This document shows positions 1 through 5,474 of a DNA stretch of 6,060 nucleotides, piece by piece. This DNA comes from an uncultured Ruaniaceae bacterium. Its GTDB lineage: Bacteria; Actinomycetota; Actinomycetes; Actinomycetales; Beutenbergiaceae. The notes under the pieces were generated by a model. The model had not been told where the DNA came from and ran no database searches. It saw only the letters and a list, made by a program, of their open reading frames with translations. The first letter of the stretch is position 1. Each line of letters opens with the position of its first letter. Both the position numbers and the translations under genes were made by a program. The stretch covers positions 1-6,060 of the forward strand of contig CAMXUZ010000147.1 of assembly GCA_947251855.1 (NCBI GenBank), in the 5' to 3' direction.

Positions 1-612
1 GTCCGCGAACGGATGCAAGAGTCCACCTATCGCCGTGGAGAAGAGATTTTCCGTGAAGGCACCCCCGGTGACCGGCTATACGTCATCGGAGCGGGCAAGG
101 TGAAATTAGGACACACTGCACCCGACGGCCGCGAGCACCTCCTGGCCATCCTCGGCCCCGGCGAGATCCTCGGCGAAGTATCTCTCTACGACCCGGGCCC
201 GCGGACGGCCACGGCTACCGCGCTCGCGAAGACGGTGGTGGTGGAACTCCAGCACACGGACCTCTTACGCGTGCTCGATGCCCGGCCCGAGATCTCCCAG
301 CACCTGTTGCGCTCGCTCGCGATTCGCCTGCGACGCACGAACGATAAGGTTTCGGATCTGATTTTCTCCGACGTGCCGGGCCGGGTCGCGCGCTCACTCC
401 TGGAGCTCGGCGCCCGCTTCGGGCAGCAGACCGAGCGCGGATTGCGGGTCACCCACGACCTCACCCAAGAGGAACTCGCGCAGCTCGTGGGCGCCACTCG
501 GGAAACCGTGAACAAGGCGTTGGCAGAGTTCTCCTCCCGCGGCTGGCTCCAGTTGGATGGTCGCTCGGTGATCCTCCTCGACATCCCCAAGCTCCGTCGG
601 CGCGCGCGCTAA
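1..612 (+). CDS. crp: Crp/GlxR-type cAMP-responsive transcriptional regulator, 5'-truncated by window edge
   Basis: This is a CRP/FNR-superfamily global regulator that binds a cyclic nucleotide and then DNA as a dimer. The frame is open from base 1 (203 visible codons). The ATG at 13 is probably internal, because family members are about 224 aa and begin some 20-25 residues earlier. Numbering from base 1, the cNMP domain spans residues 1-110, with the phosphate-binding cassette GEVSLYDPGPRTA at 58-70; E59 and R68-T69 are the expected ligand contacts. The C-helix carries RRTND (111-115), where T113-N114 replaces the Thr-Ser pair of E. coli CRP. The helix-turn-helix is at about 153-177, and RETVNK (167-172) corresponds to the E. 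coli RETVGR recognition helix. Internal motifs (FSDVPGRVA, THDLTQEELAQLVGA) and the RRRAR end match the actinobacterial Crp (Rv3676)/GlxR type. It converges on the ridA gene across a shared terminator. Its own promoter lies outside the window. Confidence 0.95.
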   Translation, partial: VRERMQESTYRRGEEIFREGTPGDRLYVIGAGKVKLGHTAPDGREHLLAILGPGEILGEVSLYDPGPRTATATALAKTVVVELQHTDLLRVLDARPEISQHLLRSLAIRLRRTNDKVSDLIFSDVPGRVARSLLELGARFGQQTERGLRVTHDLTQEELAQLVGATRETVNKALAEFSSRGWLQLDGRSVILLDIPKLRRRAR

Positions 613-625
613 CGCGCCCGCTAGT

Positions 626-662
626 TTGCCCTGAGGTGAGGACGACGATCGCCTCAGGGCAA
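626..662. terminator. Bidirectional intrinsic terminator between crp and ridA
   Basis: A perfect 11-bp inverted repeat, TTGCCCTGAGG (626-636) and CCTCAGGGCAA (652-662), is extended by a T-G wobble and a G-C pair around an 11-nt loop. It lies 14 nt after the crp stop and 29 nt beyond the ridA stop. The + side is followed by TTT at 663-665, but neither side has a long T-tract, so it may be an L-shaped actinobacterial terminator. Confidence 0.85.
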
Positions 663-690
663 TTTCTATGTGCGGGCTCACTCGCCGCCG

Positions 691-1143
691 TCAGACGAGT
701 TCGAAGATGACTTCGACTTCGACGGAGGCGTTCAGGGGCAGCGCGGCCACGCCCACCGCGGAACGCGCGTGCGGGGAACCGAACACCTCGGCAAGCAGGT
801 CGGAGGCTCCGTTAACGACCTGCGGGTGCGAGAAGAAGTCCGCCGAGGAGGAGACGAAGCCCGTCACCTTCACGGCGCGCGCGAGATGGTCCACCCCGCC
901 GGCAATCCCGGCCGCGGCCGCGATCGCGTTGAGGGCGCAGACCCGAGCGGCGGCTGCCGCGTCGTCAAAAGACGACTGGGGGCCCAACTGACCCGTCGCC
1001 GCGAGCGCGCCGTCGTCGAGCGGCAGCTGCCCGGAGGTGTAGATATAGTTCCCGCTGCGGATGGCGGGCACGTAATTCGCTACGGGCACCGCCACCTCGG
1101 GCAGCGTGACTCCCAGTTCGCCTAAGCGCTGTTGAACACTCAT
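691..1143 (-). CDS. RidA family protein (YjgF/YER057c/UK114), long actinobacterial subfamily
   Basis: A 150-aa cytosolic protein of the RidA fold, whose characterised members hydrolyse reactive enamine/imine intermediates formed by PLP-dependent enzymes. R127 (in PHARSAVGV) and E142 are 15 residues apart, as are the catalytic R105 and E120 of E. coli RidA, so the active site looks intact. TSGQLP (36-41), TGQLG (50-54), CALNA (69-73) and VVNGAS (109-114) identify the longer subfamily typical of actinobacteria (as in Rv3678c) rather than the classic ~128-aa RidA. Whether this subfamily has the same substrate is not known from sequence. The ATG at 1143 is favoured because it overlaps the stop of the upstream 51-aa gene by four bases (ATGA), which implies translational coupling; no strong Shine-Dalgarno is visible. 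The gene ends shortly before the shared terminator with crp. Confidence 0.93.
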   Translation of the reverse strand: MSVQQRLGELGVTLPEVAVPVANYVPAIRSGNYIYTSGQLPLDDGALAATGQLGPQSSFDDAAAAARVCALNAIAAAAGIAGGVDHLARAVKVTGFVSSSADFFSHPQVVNGASDLLAEVFGSPHARSAVGVAALPLNASVEVEVIFELV

Positions 1144-1295
1144 TCCACGGGCCGCTTCATGTACGCGACGAGGCCGTTACCGTCGGGCCCGGTGACCACC
1201 GAGACCAGTTCCCAGCCTTCCGAACCCCAATTATCGAGGATCGCTTTCGTGTTGTGAATAATGAGCGGAACGGTTACATATTCCCATTTAGTCAT
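1140..1295 (-). CDS. DUF4177-type small protein, 51 aa
   Basis: A short conserved gene reading MTKWEYVTVPLIIHNT at its N-terminus and ending GLVAYMKRPVE. The pattern KWEY-V-VPL ... ILDNWG-EGWELVSVV ... AYMKR is that of the DUF4177 family (the type seen beside Rv3678c), for which I know no established function. It is 51 aa, soluble, has no cysteines and is slightly amphipathic. Its stop codon TGA (1142-1140) overlaps the ridA ATG (1143-1141), so the two are very probably translated in a coupled way and may act together. The start at 1295 has no Shine-Dalgarno but lies 6 nt after a -10-like TAAACT, which fits a leaderless mRNA. It starts 34 nt downstream of the whiB stop with no terminator between, so read-through from whiB is also possible. 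Identity as a gene is well supported; any function would be a guess. Confidence 0.9.
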   Translation of the reverse strand: MTKWEYVTVPLIIHNTKAILDNWGSEGWELVSVVTGPDGNGLVAYMKRPVE

Positions 1296-1301
1296 ATGAG
1301 T

Positions 1302-1307
1302 AGTTTA
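1302..1307 (-). promoter_or_regulatory. -10 element of a putative leaderless promoter for the DUF4177-ridA pair
   Basis: TAAACT (read on the minus strand) fits the actinobacterial -10 consensus TANNNT and is followed by exactly 6 nt (ACTCAT) before the ATG at 1295, which would put transcription start on the A of the start codon. No Shine-Dalgarno is present, consistent with a leaderless message. No convincing -35 hexamer is visible; the expected position falls at the whiB stop codon. Confidence 0.6.
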
Positions 1308-1331
1308 CGGCGCTCAGCCCTTTACGGTGCT
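1304..1331. repeat. Short direct repeat TTTACGGYGCT, 17-nt period
   Basis: On the plus strand TTTACGGCGCT (1304-1314) and TTTACGGTGCT (1321-1331) match at 10 of 11 positions with a 17-nt offset. The right copy overlaps the whiB stop codon; the left copy overlaps the -10 of the DUF4177-ridA promoter. It could be a tandem operator or a small duplication. Confidence 0.5.
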
Positions 1332-1668
1332 ACCTCTTCGCGGACTTCGCTTTCCCACCTACCGGCCACCGCTGGTAAATGAGCTCATTGATCGAATCGC
1401 GATCCATTTCCGCTAAGGTGTCTCGCCAGGATTCGACGCTGGGGGCCCGGCGCAGCAGCGCGCGGCGTTCCCGTTCCGTGAGCCCGCCCCACACACCGAA
1501 CTGGATCCGGTTATCGAGGGCATCGATGAGGCATTCGAGTCGGACTGGGCAGGTGAAACAGATCTCCCTCGCCTGCCGTTGCGCGGCGCCGCGCACGAAC
1601 AGGTCATCTGGATCTTGGGCTGCGCAAGCTGCCTGAGCCGTCCAACTTTGGTCCACTAAAGGATTCAT
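1330..1668 (-). CDS. whiB4: WhiB-family [4Fe-4S] transcriptional regulator, WhiB4/WblA type
   Basis: A 112-aa WhiB-like protein that coordinates an iron-sulfur cluster and modulates transcription, usually in partnership with the principal sigma factor, in response to redox or nitric oxide signals. The four cluster ligands are C15, C37, C40 and C46 (C-X21-C-X2-C-X5-C), and the glycine-rich beta-turn motif GVWGG is at 58-62. DPDDLFVRGAAQ (19-30), ALDN (50-53) and ERRALLRR (67-74) followed by a short basic C-terminal tail closely resemble WhiB4 of Mycobacterium/WblA of Streptomyces as I remember them. Position beside a ponA2-type gene gives independent support. The ATG at 1668 is chosen for its strong Shine-Dalgarno and because the domain begins there; the frame stays open 54 codons further upstream, but that extension is not WhiB-like. 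It is divergent from ponA2. C-terminal residues GGKAKSAKR are Lys/Arg-rich and may contact DNA. Confidence 0.95.
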   Translation of the reverse strand: MNPLVDQSWTAQAACAAQDPDDLFVRGAAQRQAREICFTCPVRLECLIDALDNRIQFGVWGGLTERERRALLRRAPSVESWRDTLAEMDRDSINELIYQRWPVGGKAKSAKR

Positions 1669-1672
1669 AGGT

Positions 1673-1683
1673 CTCCCTCCCCC
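1673..1683 (-). promoter_or_regulatory. Shine-Dalgarno of whiB4
   Basis: Minus-strand GGGGGAGGGAG contains GGAGG 7 nt before the ATG at 1668. It is the only strong ribosome binding site in the window and decides the whiB4 start against the longer open frame that runs back to 1830. Confidence 0.85.
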
Positions 1684-1721
1684 GAGAGAAAGTAAGTTTC
1701 GCGCCTTTACGAAACCGTCGT

Positions 1722-1727
1722 ATAGTA
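1722..1727 (-). promoter_or_regulatory. Putative -10 element of whiB4
   Basis: Minus-strand TACTAT matches TANNNT and would start transcription near 1715, giving a leader of about 47 nt that contains the Shine-Dalgarno. No TTGACA-like -35 is present at 16-18 nt spacing, so this promoter would need an activator or a non-housekeeping sigma factor, or the true start lies further upstream. Confidence 0.4.
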
Positions 1728-1766
1728 CGAAAAGGTACGGCATTTCTTTGTGGAGGACAAATCCTT

Positions 1767-1778
1767 GGTCAACTGACC
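1767..1778. promoter_or_regulatory. Dyad GGTCA-AC-TGACC, candidate operator
   Basis: A perfect 5-2-5 inverted repeat in the whiB4-ponA2 divergent region. Relative to the -10 proposed for whiB4 it is centred about 57 nt upstream of the start point, where an activator could sit. It does not match the Crp/GlxR site (TGTGA-N6-TCACA). The cognate regulator is unknown. Confidence 0.35.
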
Positions 1779-1842
1779 GCATGGTGGTGAGATTTCTGCC
1801 AATAGCTGAGCACCGGTGGCAGGCAAACAATTTTTGCAGTAG

Positions 1843-1858
1843 GCCGGCGCACGCCGGC
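1843..1858. repeat. GC-rich hairpin GCCGGC-GCAC-GCCGGC
   Basis: Two self-complementary GCCGGC arms (1843-1848, 1853-1858) flank a 4-nt loop. No T-tract follows on either strand immediately, so it is not a clear intrinsic terminator; it may be an mRNA leader structure if a distal whiB4 promoter exists, or a protein-binding dyad. Confidence 0.45.
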
Positions 1859-1930
1859 TCTTGATGGCGAGGGTTCGCAACCTCACTCGTTCTTCACAAC
1901 TAGCGAACCATTTCCCACGCGCGGGCAACG

Positions 1931-1936
1931 TACACT
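1931..1936 (+). promoter_or_regulatory. -10 element of a putative leaderless ponA2 promoter
   Basis: TACACT fits TANNNT and is separated by 7 nt (AGTACCC) from the ATG at 1944, which puts the transcription start on or one base before the start codon. No purine-rich ribosome binding site precedes the ATG, in agreement with a leaderless message. A -35 hexamer is not recognisable (CCATTT at 17-nt spacing). Confidence 0.6.
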
Positions 1937-1943
1937 AGTACCC

Positions 1944-4316
1944 ATGTCGCCCCGGAACACGTCTCGCGCCATGCACCCAGGCCAGGTGATCGCTGCATTC
2001 TTGGCCTTCCTACTTTTCGCAGGGGTGGGAGGTGTGCTCGCCGCCGGTTTGGTCATGCCCGTTGTTGCCGCGACCGGCTCGGTCACCCAGGCCTCCTCCG
2101 AACTCTTCGATGATCTGCCCGGCGAACTCGGCTCGGAGGAGATGTCCGAGCAATCGGTCATCCTCGATCGCAACGGCAAGTTGCTCGCGCGGTTCTACAT
2201 GTGGAACCGGATCGTCGTTCCGATGGAAAAGATCGACCCGCTCATGGGGCAAGCGGTGATCGCCATCGAGGATCACCGGTTCTTCGAACATGGCGGCATC
2301 GACACCGAAGGGCTCATGCGCGCGGCCTTCACGAATCTTTCCGGTGGGGCGCTGCAAGGTGGGTCGACGTTGACCCAGCAGTACGTGAAGAACGTGCTCG
2401 TCGAGCACAGCCGGGTCTCGGATGATCCAGAAGCCTACGTCGAGGCCACCGACCCGACCTTGGGCCGGAAACTTCGGGAAGCGAAGATGGCGATCAGCCT
2501 GGAGAAATCCCGCACCAAGGAGGAGATCCTCGAGGGATACCTCAACGTTGCCCAGTTCGGGGCGTCGGTGTGGGGCGTGGAGGCCGCGGCCCGCCACTAC
2601 TTCTCCCACTCCGCCGAGGAGATGACCCCCGCCGAGGCGGCCGTGCGCGCGGGCGTGACGAATGCCCCGAACAAGTACGATCCGGTTCTCAACCCGGAGA
2701 ACTCGAAGAAGCGCCGAGACTCCGTCCTTCGCAAGATGCATGAGCAGGAGTTCATCACGCAGGAGGAGTACGACGAGGCGGTCGAGACCGAGATCGAAGA
2801 CATGCTTGAGGTCAACAGCACCCCCTCGGGCTGCGCAGCGGCCAAGAACGCGGCCTACTTCTGCGACTACGTCAAGCGGGTCATTCAGAACGACGAGACG
2901 TTCGGGGAGGACCGCGCGGAGCGCACCCAGCTGCTCATGCAGGGCGGGCTCACGATCACTACGACGCTCGATCCGGATATGCAGAAGGAAGCGCACCGGG
3001 CCCTCGTGGACGCGATCCCGGAGAGTGACCCGTCGAAGATCTCCAACGCGGTGACGACGGTCGAGCCAGGCACGGGGGAGATCCTCGCGATGGCGCAGAA
3101 CACCCGGTTCGGGAAAGCCTCGGAGAAGCGGCCTCGGGCAACGGAGGTCAACTTCAGCACCGACAAGGACTACGGCGGCTCGAACGGGTTCCAGACCGGT
3201 TCGACGTTCAAAGCCTTCGTCCTCGCCTCGTGGCTGGAGTCAGGGAAGTCGTTGAACGACATGGTGGACGCGCCCCCGAGAAAGACGTTCCCGGCAAGCT
3301 CTTGGACCTATGACGGCTGCAAGTCGTGGGCAACGGATACACCGATCAGGAACATCGAACCCTCAGCCGGGAGAATGTCGGTGCTCGACGCTACGAAGCG
3401 GTCCAGTAACACCGGTTACGTAACCATGGCGAACCAGATGAACATGTGTGACATCGGCAAGATGGCTGCCTCGATGGGACTACAGCGGGCCGATGGTCCC
3501 ACGGATGACGGCGAGCCGCTCCGCTACAACACGACCTTCGTCATCGGGACGAACGAGCTCTCCCCTCTGCGGATGGCAGCTGCGTTCGCGACGTTCGCAG
3601 CGAACGGCACCTATTGCGAACCGCGCGCGATCCTGTCGATCAAGGACGCCGATGACAACGAGCTCTCCGTTCCCGATGCCGCCTGCGAGGACGTACTCTC
3701 CCCCAAGGTCACTGCGGGTGTGACCCACGCGCTGCAGGCCGTCGCCGGCCCTGGCGGTACCGGGTCAGCAGCAGAACTTCCCGGGCGCCCAACAGCTGGG
3801 AAGACGGGGACGAGTAACAACGACTACGACGCCTGGTTCGTCGGCTATATTCCGCAAGCGTCCACCGCTGTCTGGGTGGGTCACTCCGAGAGCCAGACCT
3901 CGATGTTCAACTCCACGATCAACGGCCGGTTCTACTCCCAGGTGTTCGGTGGCGCCATCGCCGCTCCGATCTGGAACGACTATATGGCCCCGGCAGTGGA
4001 GGACTGGGAGGTCAAGGACTTCCCCAAGGCCGACGACAAACTGATCTACGGGGAACGCAAGCCTGTACCCACCGTTCTGGGCCAGGACGTCGACGCCGCT
4101 AAGCAGACCCTCACCGGCGCCGGGTTCGACGTCAAAGTCGGGGAAGAGGGGTACTCCGATCGCTTCCCGGAGGACTCCGTCGGTTGGCAGTCCTCCACCG
4201 GGCGCGAACGTCCCGGAGCGACGATCACCATCCGCCCCAGCGCCGGGCCGGAGCCGGACAAGGACTCCGACGACGATGACGATGATGACGACGACTCTGA
4301 CGAATCCGACGACTAG
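1944..4316 (+). CDS. ponA2: Bifunctional class A penicillin-binding protein with PASTA domain and poly-Asp tail (PonA2 type)
   Basis: A 790-aa peptidoglycan synthase that polymerises lipid II (glycosyltransferase) and cross-links stem peptides (DD-transpeptidase) outside the membrane. A short basic cytoplasmic N-terminus is followed by one membrane anchor at about 14-42. The GT51 domain (about 65-265) has the catalytic E109 in AIEDHRFFEHGGID, then GGSTLTQQ (139-146), RKLREAKMAISLEK (175-188) and EGYLN (197-201). The transpeptidase domain (about 365-690) has all three motifs: S420-T-F-K423 with the acylated serine S420, S487-S-N489, and K620-T-G-T623. A single PASTA domain follows at about 707-767. 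The protein ends in an acidic tail (772-790) with nine consecutive Asp (776-784). C297 and C307 may form an extracytoplasmic disulfide. One PASTA domain and position beside whiB4 match mycobacterial PonA2 (Rv3682). The start lacks a Shine-Dalgarno but follows a leaderless-type promoter. Its stop overlaps the next start. Confidence 0.96.
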   Translation: MSPRNTSRAMHPGQVIAAFLAFLLFAGVGGVLAAGLVMPVVAATGSVTQASSELFDDLPGELGSEEMSEQSVILDRNGKLLARFYMWNRIVVPMEKIDPLMGQAVIAIEDHRFFEHGGIDTEGLMRAAFTNLSGGALQGGSTLTQQYVKNVLVEHSRVSDDPEAYVEATDPTLGRKLREAKMAISLEKSRTKEEILEGYLNVAQFGASVWGVEAAARHYFSHSAEEMTPAEAAVRAGVTNAPNKYDPVLNPENSKKRRDSVLRKMHEQEFITQEEYDEAVETEIEDMLEVNSTPSGCAAAKNAAYFCDYVKRVIQNDETFGEDRAERTQLLMQGGLTITTTLDPDMQKEAHRALVDAIPESDPSKISNAVTTVEPGTGEILAMAQNTRFGKASEKRPRATEVNFSTDKDYGGSNGFQTGSTFKAFVLASWLESGKSLNDMVDAPPRKTFPASSWTYDGCKSWATDTPIRNIEPSAGRMSVLDATKRSSNTGYVTMANQMNMCDIGKMAASMGLQRADGPTDDGEPLRYNTTFVIGTNELSPLRMAAAFATFAANGTYCEPRAILSIKDADDNELSVPDAACEDVLSPKVTAGVTHALQAVAGPGGTGSAAELPGRPTAGKTGTSNNDYDAWFVGYIPQASTAVWVGHSESQTSMFNSTINGRFYSQVFGGAIAAPIWNDYMAPAVEDWEVKDFPKADDKLIYGERKPVPTVLGQDVDAAKQTLTGAGFDVKVGEEGYSDRFPEDSVGWQSSTGRERPGATITIRPSAGPEPDKDSDDDDDDDDDSDESDD
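4269..4295 (+). repeat. GAY trinucleotide tract encoding nine aspartates
   Basis: Nine consecutive GAC/GAT codons encode D776-D784 of the PBP, within a longer acidic end (SD, DES, DD). The mixture of GAC and GAT makes it an imperfect microsatellite; in-frame length changes by slippage would alter only tail length. Confidence 0.85.
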
Positions 4317-5233
4317 TGAGCCGCGCCGTCACACGCGCCGCCGCGGCAACCGCGATCGTTGGCGCAGCGACGCTCGGGTGGGCACTGGCGGAGGCTAGGG
4401 CCTACACGCTCAGAGAATACGACGTGCCCGTGCTGCCGCCGGGGCACACACCAATCCGGCTCCTGCACATCTCCGACCTCCACCTCCTGCCGTCCGACCT
4501 GCGGCGGATTGAGTGGGTGAAACGGCTCGAGCGCTATCAGCCCGACCTGGTGATCACCACCGGCGACAACCTCTCCCACCCCGAGGCAGTGCCGGCCGTC
4601 GCGGAAGCGATGTCGCCGTTCCTCGGCGTGCCCGGGGCGTTCGTCACCGGATCCAACGATTACTACGAGCCCGTCCCGAAGAACCCTTTCGCCTATTTCC
4701 GCACGCGTGATTCGGTTTCCCCACCGAGCCCCACGCCGACCCTTCCGGCGGCGGCGCTCAAGGACGTTCTGACCTCCCGCGGCTGGCTCGACCTCGATAA
4801 CGCCCGCGGCCGGCTACGCGCCCAGGACTCCACGATCGACCTCGTCGGCACCGGCGATGCCCACATCGACGCTGCCCACTATCCCGAACCGCAGGGCCCC
4901 TCCCGGCGCGCAGACGTGCACCTCGGGGTCACGCATGCGCCCTACCAGCGCGTGCTGCAACGCATGCGGCTCGACGGCGTGGATCTCGCCCTCGCCGGCC
5001 ACACCCACGGGGGCCAGATCTGCCTGCCCTGGTTCGGAGCGCTCGTGACGAACTGTGATATTGATCGCCGAATGGCCAAGGGGTTGCACCGCTGGCCCGG
5101 GAAGCCCGAGTCCTCCCAGTCGGATGAACAGATGTGGCTCCACGTGAGCGCGGGCCTTGGAACCTCGCCGTTTACGCCCATCAGGTTCGCCTGCCGACCC
5201 GAGGCATCGCTGCTGACGCTCACGGCGAAATAG
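4316..5233 (+). CDS. Membrane-anchored calcineurin-like metallophosphoesterase (YkuE-like; Rv3683 type)
   Basis: A 305-aa metallophosphoesterase of the calcineurin-like family. An N-terminal hydrophobic helix (about 7-26, flanked by R3 and R7) is an uncleaved anchor or signal sequence. The metal-binding motifs are complete: D54-L-H56 in HISDLH, G83-D84 in TTGDN, G112-S-N-D115 (the usual GNHD/GNHE appears as GSND), H207 in VTHAP and G228-H-T-H-G-G-Q234. This set fits a di-metal phosphoesterase; the YkuE group includes lipid A/UDP-linked and lipid-phosphate hydrolases, but the true substrate here cannot be told. The GTG start at 4316 shares one base with the ponA2 stop (TAGTG), so the two are translationally coupled, suggesting a cell-envelope role, perhaps on an undecaprenyl-linked or other lipid phosphate (inference). 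The next in-frame ATG (M99) would remove DLH and GD, so GTG is the only sensible start. Confidence 0.92.
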   Translation: MSRAVTRAAAATAIVGAATLGWALAEARAYTLREYDVPVLPPGHTPIRLLHISDLHLLPSDLRRIEWVKRLERYQPDLVITTGDNLSHPEAVPAVAEAMSPFLGVPGAFVTGSNDYYEPVPKNPFAYFRTRDSVSPPSPTPTLPAAALKDVLTSRGWLDLDNARGRLRAQDSTIDLVGTGDAHIDAAHYPEPQGPSRRADVHLGVTHAPYQRVLQRMRLDGVDLALAGHTHGGQICLPWFGALVTNCDIDRRMAKGLHRWPGKPESSQSDEQMWLHVSAGLGTSPFTPIRFACRPEASLLTLTAK

Positions 5234-5285
5234 CCGCCCGGGGCGTTCGTAACCGTTCTCCCCACCCGTTGCCACATCGAGCGAT

Positions 5286-5315
5286 TTCACTATTCAACCC
5301 GCCGTAAGCTAAAGT
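5286..5315 (+). promoter_or_regulatory. Putative tRNA-Pro promoter
   Basis: TTCACT (5286-5291) and TAAAGT (5310-5315) are 18 nt apart and would start transcription about 6 nt before the tRNA. TAAGCT at 5305-5310 is an alternative -10. The hexamers deviate from consensus, so the assignment is tentative. Confidence 0.45.
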
Positions 5316-5327
5316 GGCCCTTGGCCA

Positions 5328-5404
<77 letters not shown>

Positions 5405-5410
5405 AAAGAA

Positions 5411-5440
5411 GTCGGGGCACCGCAGAGCCGGTGCCCCGAC
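5411..5440. terminator. Strong bidirectional terminator between tRNA-Pro and copper ATPase gene
   Basis: GTCGGGGCACCG (5411-5422) pairs perfectly over 12 bp with CGGTGCCCCGAC (5429-5440) around the loop CAGAGC. Reading the minus strand the stem is followed by TTCTTTT, a good T-tract for ending the ATPase transcript; on the plus strand ATTCTACTTCT follows. The stem can lengthen with AGAA/TTCT across a one-base bulge. Confidence 0.9.
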
Positions 5441-5474
5441 ATTCTACTTCTCGCACTCCGACCGGGCGGTCCCC

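Larger units (their letters stand above)
1669..1943. other. Divergent intergenic regulatory region, whiB4 (-) / ponA2 (+)
   Basis: 275 nt without a convincing gene. It is visibly more AT-rich than the flanking coding DNA. It holds the whiB4 Shine-Dalgarno and candidate -10, the dyad at 1767-1778, a GC-rich hairpin at 1843-1858, a GGTT-CGC-AACC dyad at 1872-1882 and the -10 element of ponA2 at 1931-1936. No full Crp-type site was found by eye on either strand. Confidence 0.7.

Noticed and set aside
670..1125. Plus-strand open frames of 107 and 151 aa opposite ridA
   Set aside because: Antisense shadows of the RidA gene, whose active-site Arg and Glu and conserved motifs are intact on the minus strand.
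1812..1819. CACCGGTG palindrome
   Set aside because: It is an 8-bp restriction-type palindrome with no extension, expected by chance in GC-rich DNA.
1669..1830. 54-codon N-terminal extension of whiB4, open back to an ATG at 1830, with a CHRC pair
   Set aside because: The extension does not resemble WhiB proteins, has no good ribosome binding site, and would run through the candidate promoter; the strong Shine-Dalgarno and domain boundary fit the ATG at 1668.
1707..1928. Minus-strand 73-aa open frame in the whiB4-ponA2 intergenic region, with three cysteines
   Set aside because: No recognisable family, no Shine-Dalgarno, and it overlaps the regulatory dyads and the ponA2 promoter; low-probability as a gene.
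1669..1943. Possible Crp/GlxR site controlling whiB4 or ponA2
   Set aside because: TGTGAAGAACGAGTGA (minus strand, about 1883-1898) has a left half-site only; the right half does not match TCACA.
2010..2996. 328-aa minus-strand open frame opposite ponA2
   Set aside because: A shadow of the high-GC coding strand; low-complexity composition (many Arg, Gly, Leu, Val) and no domain pattern, while the plus strand has intact PBP catalytic motifs.
4814..5290. Minus-strand open frames of 158 and 111 aa opposite the phosphoesterase
   Set aside because: Antisense shadows; the plus strand has all five metallophosphoesterase motifs.
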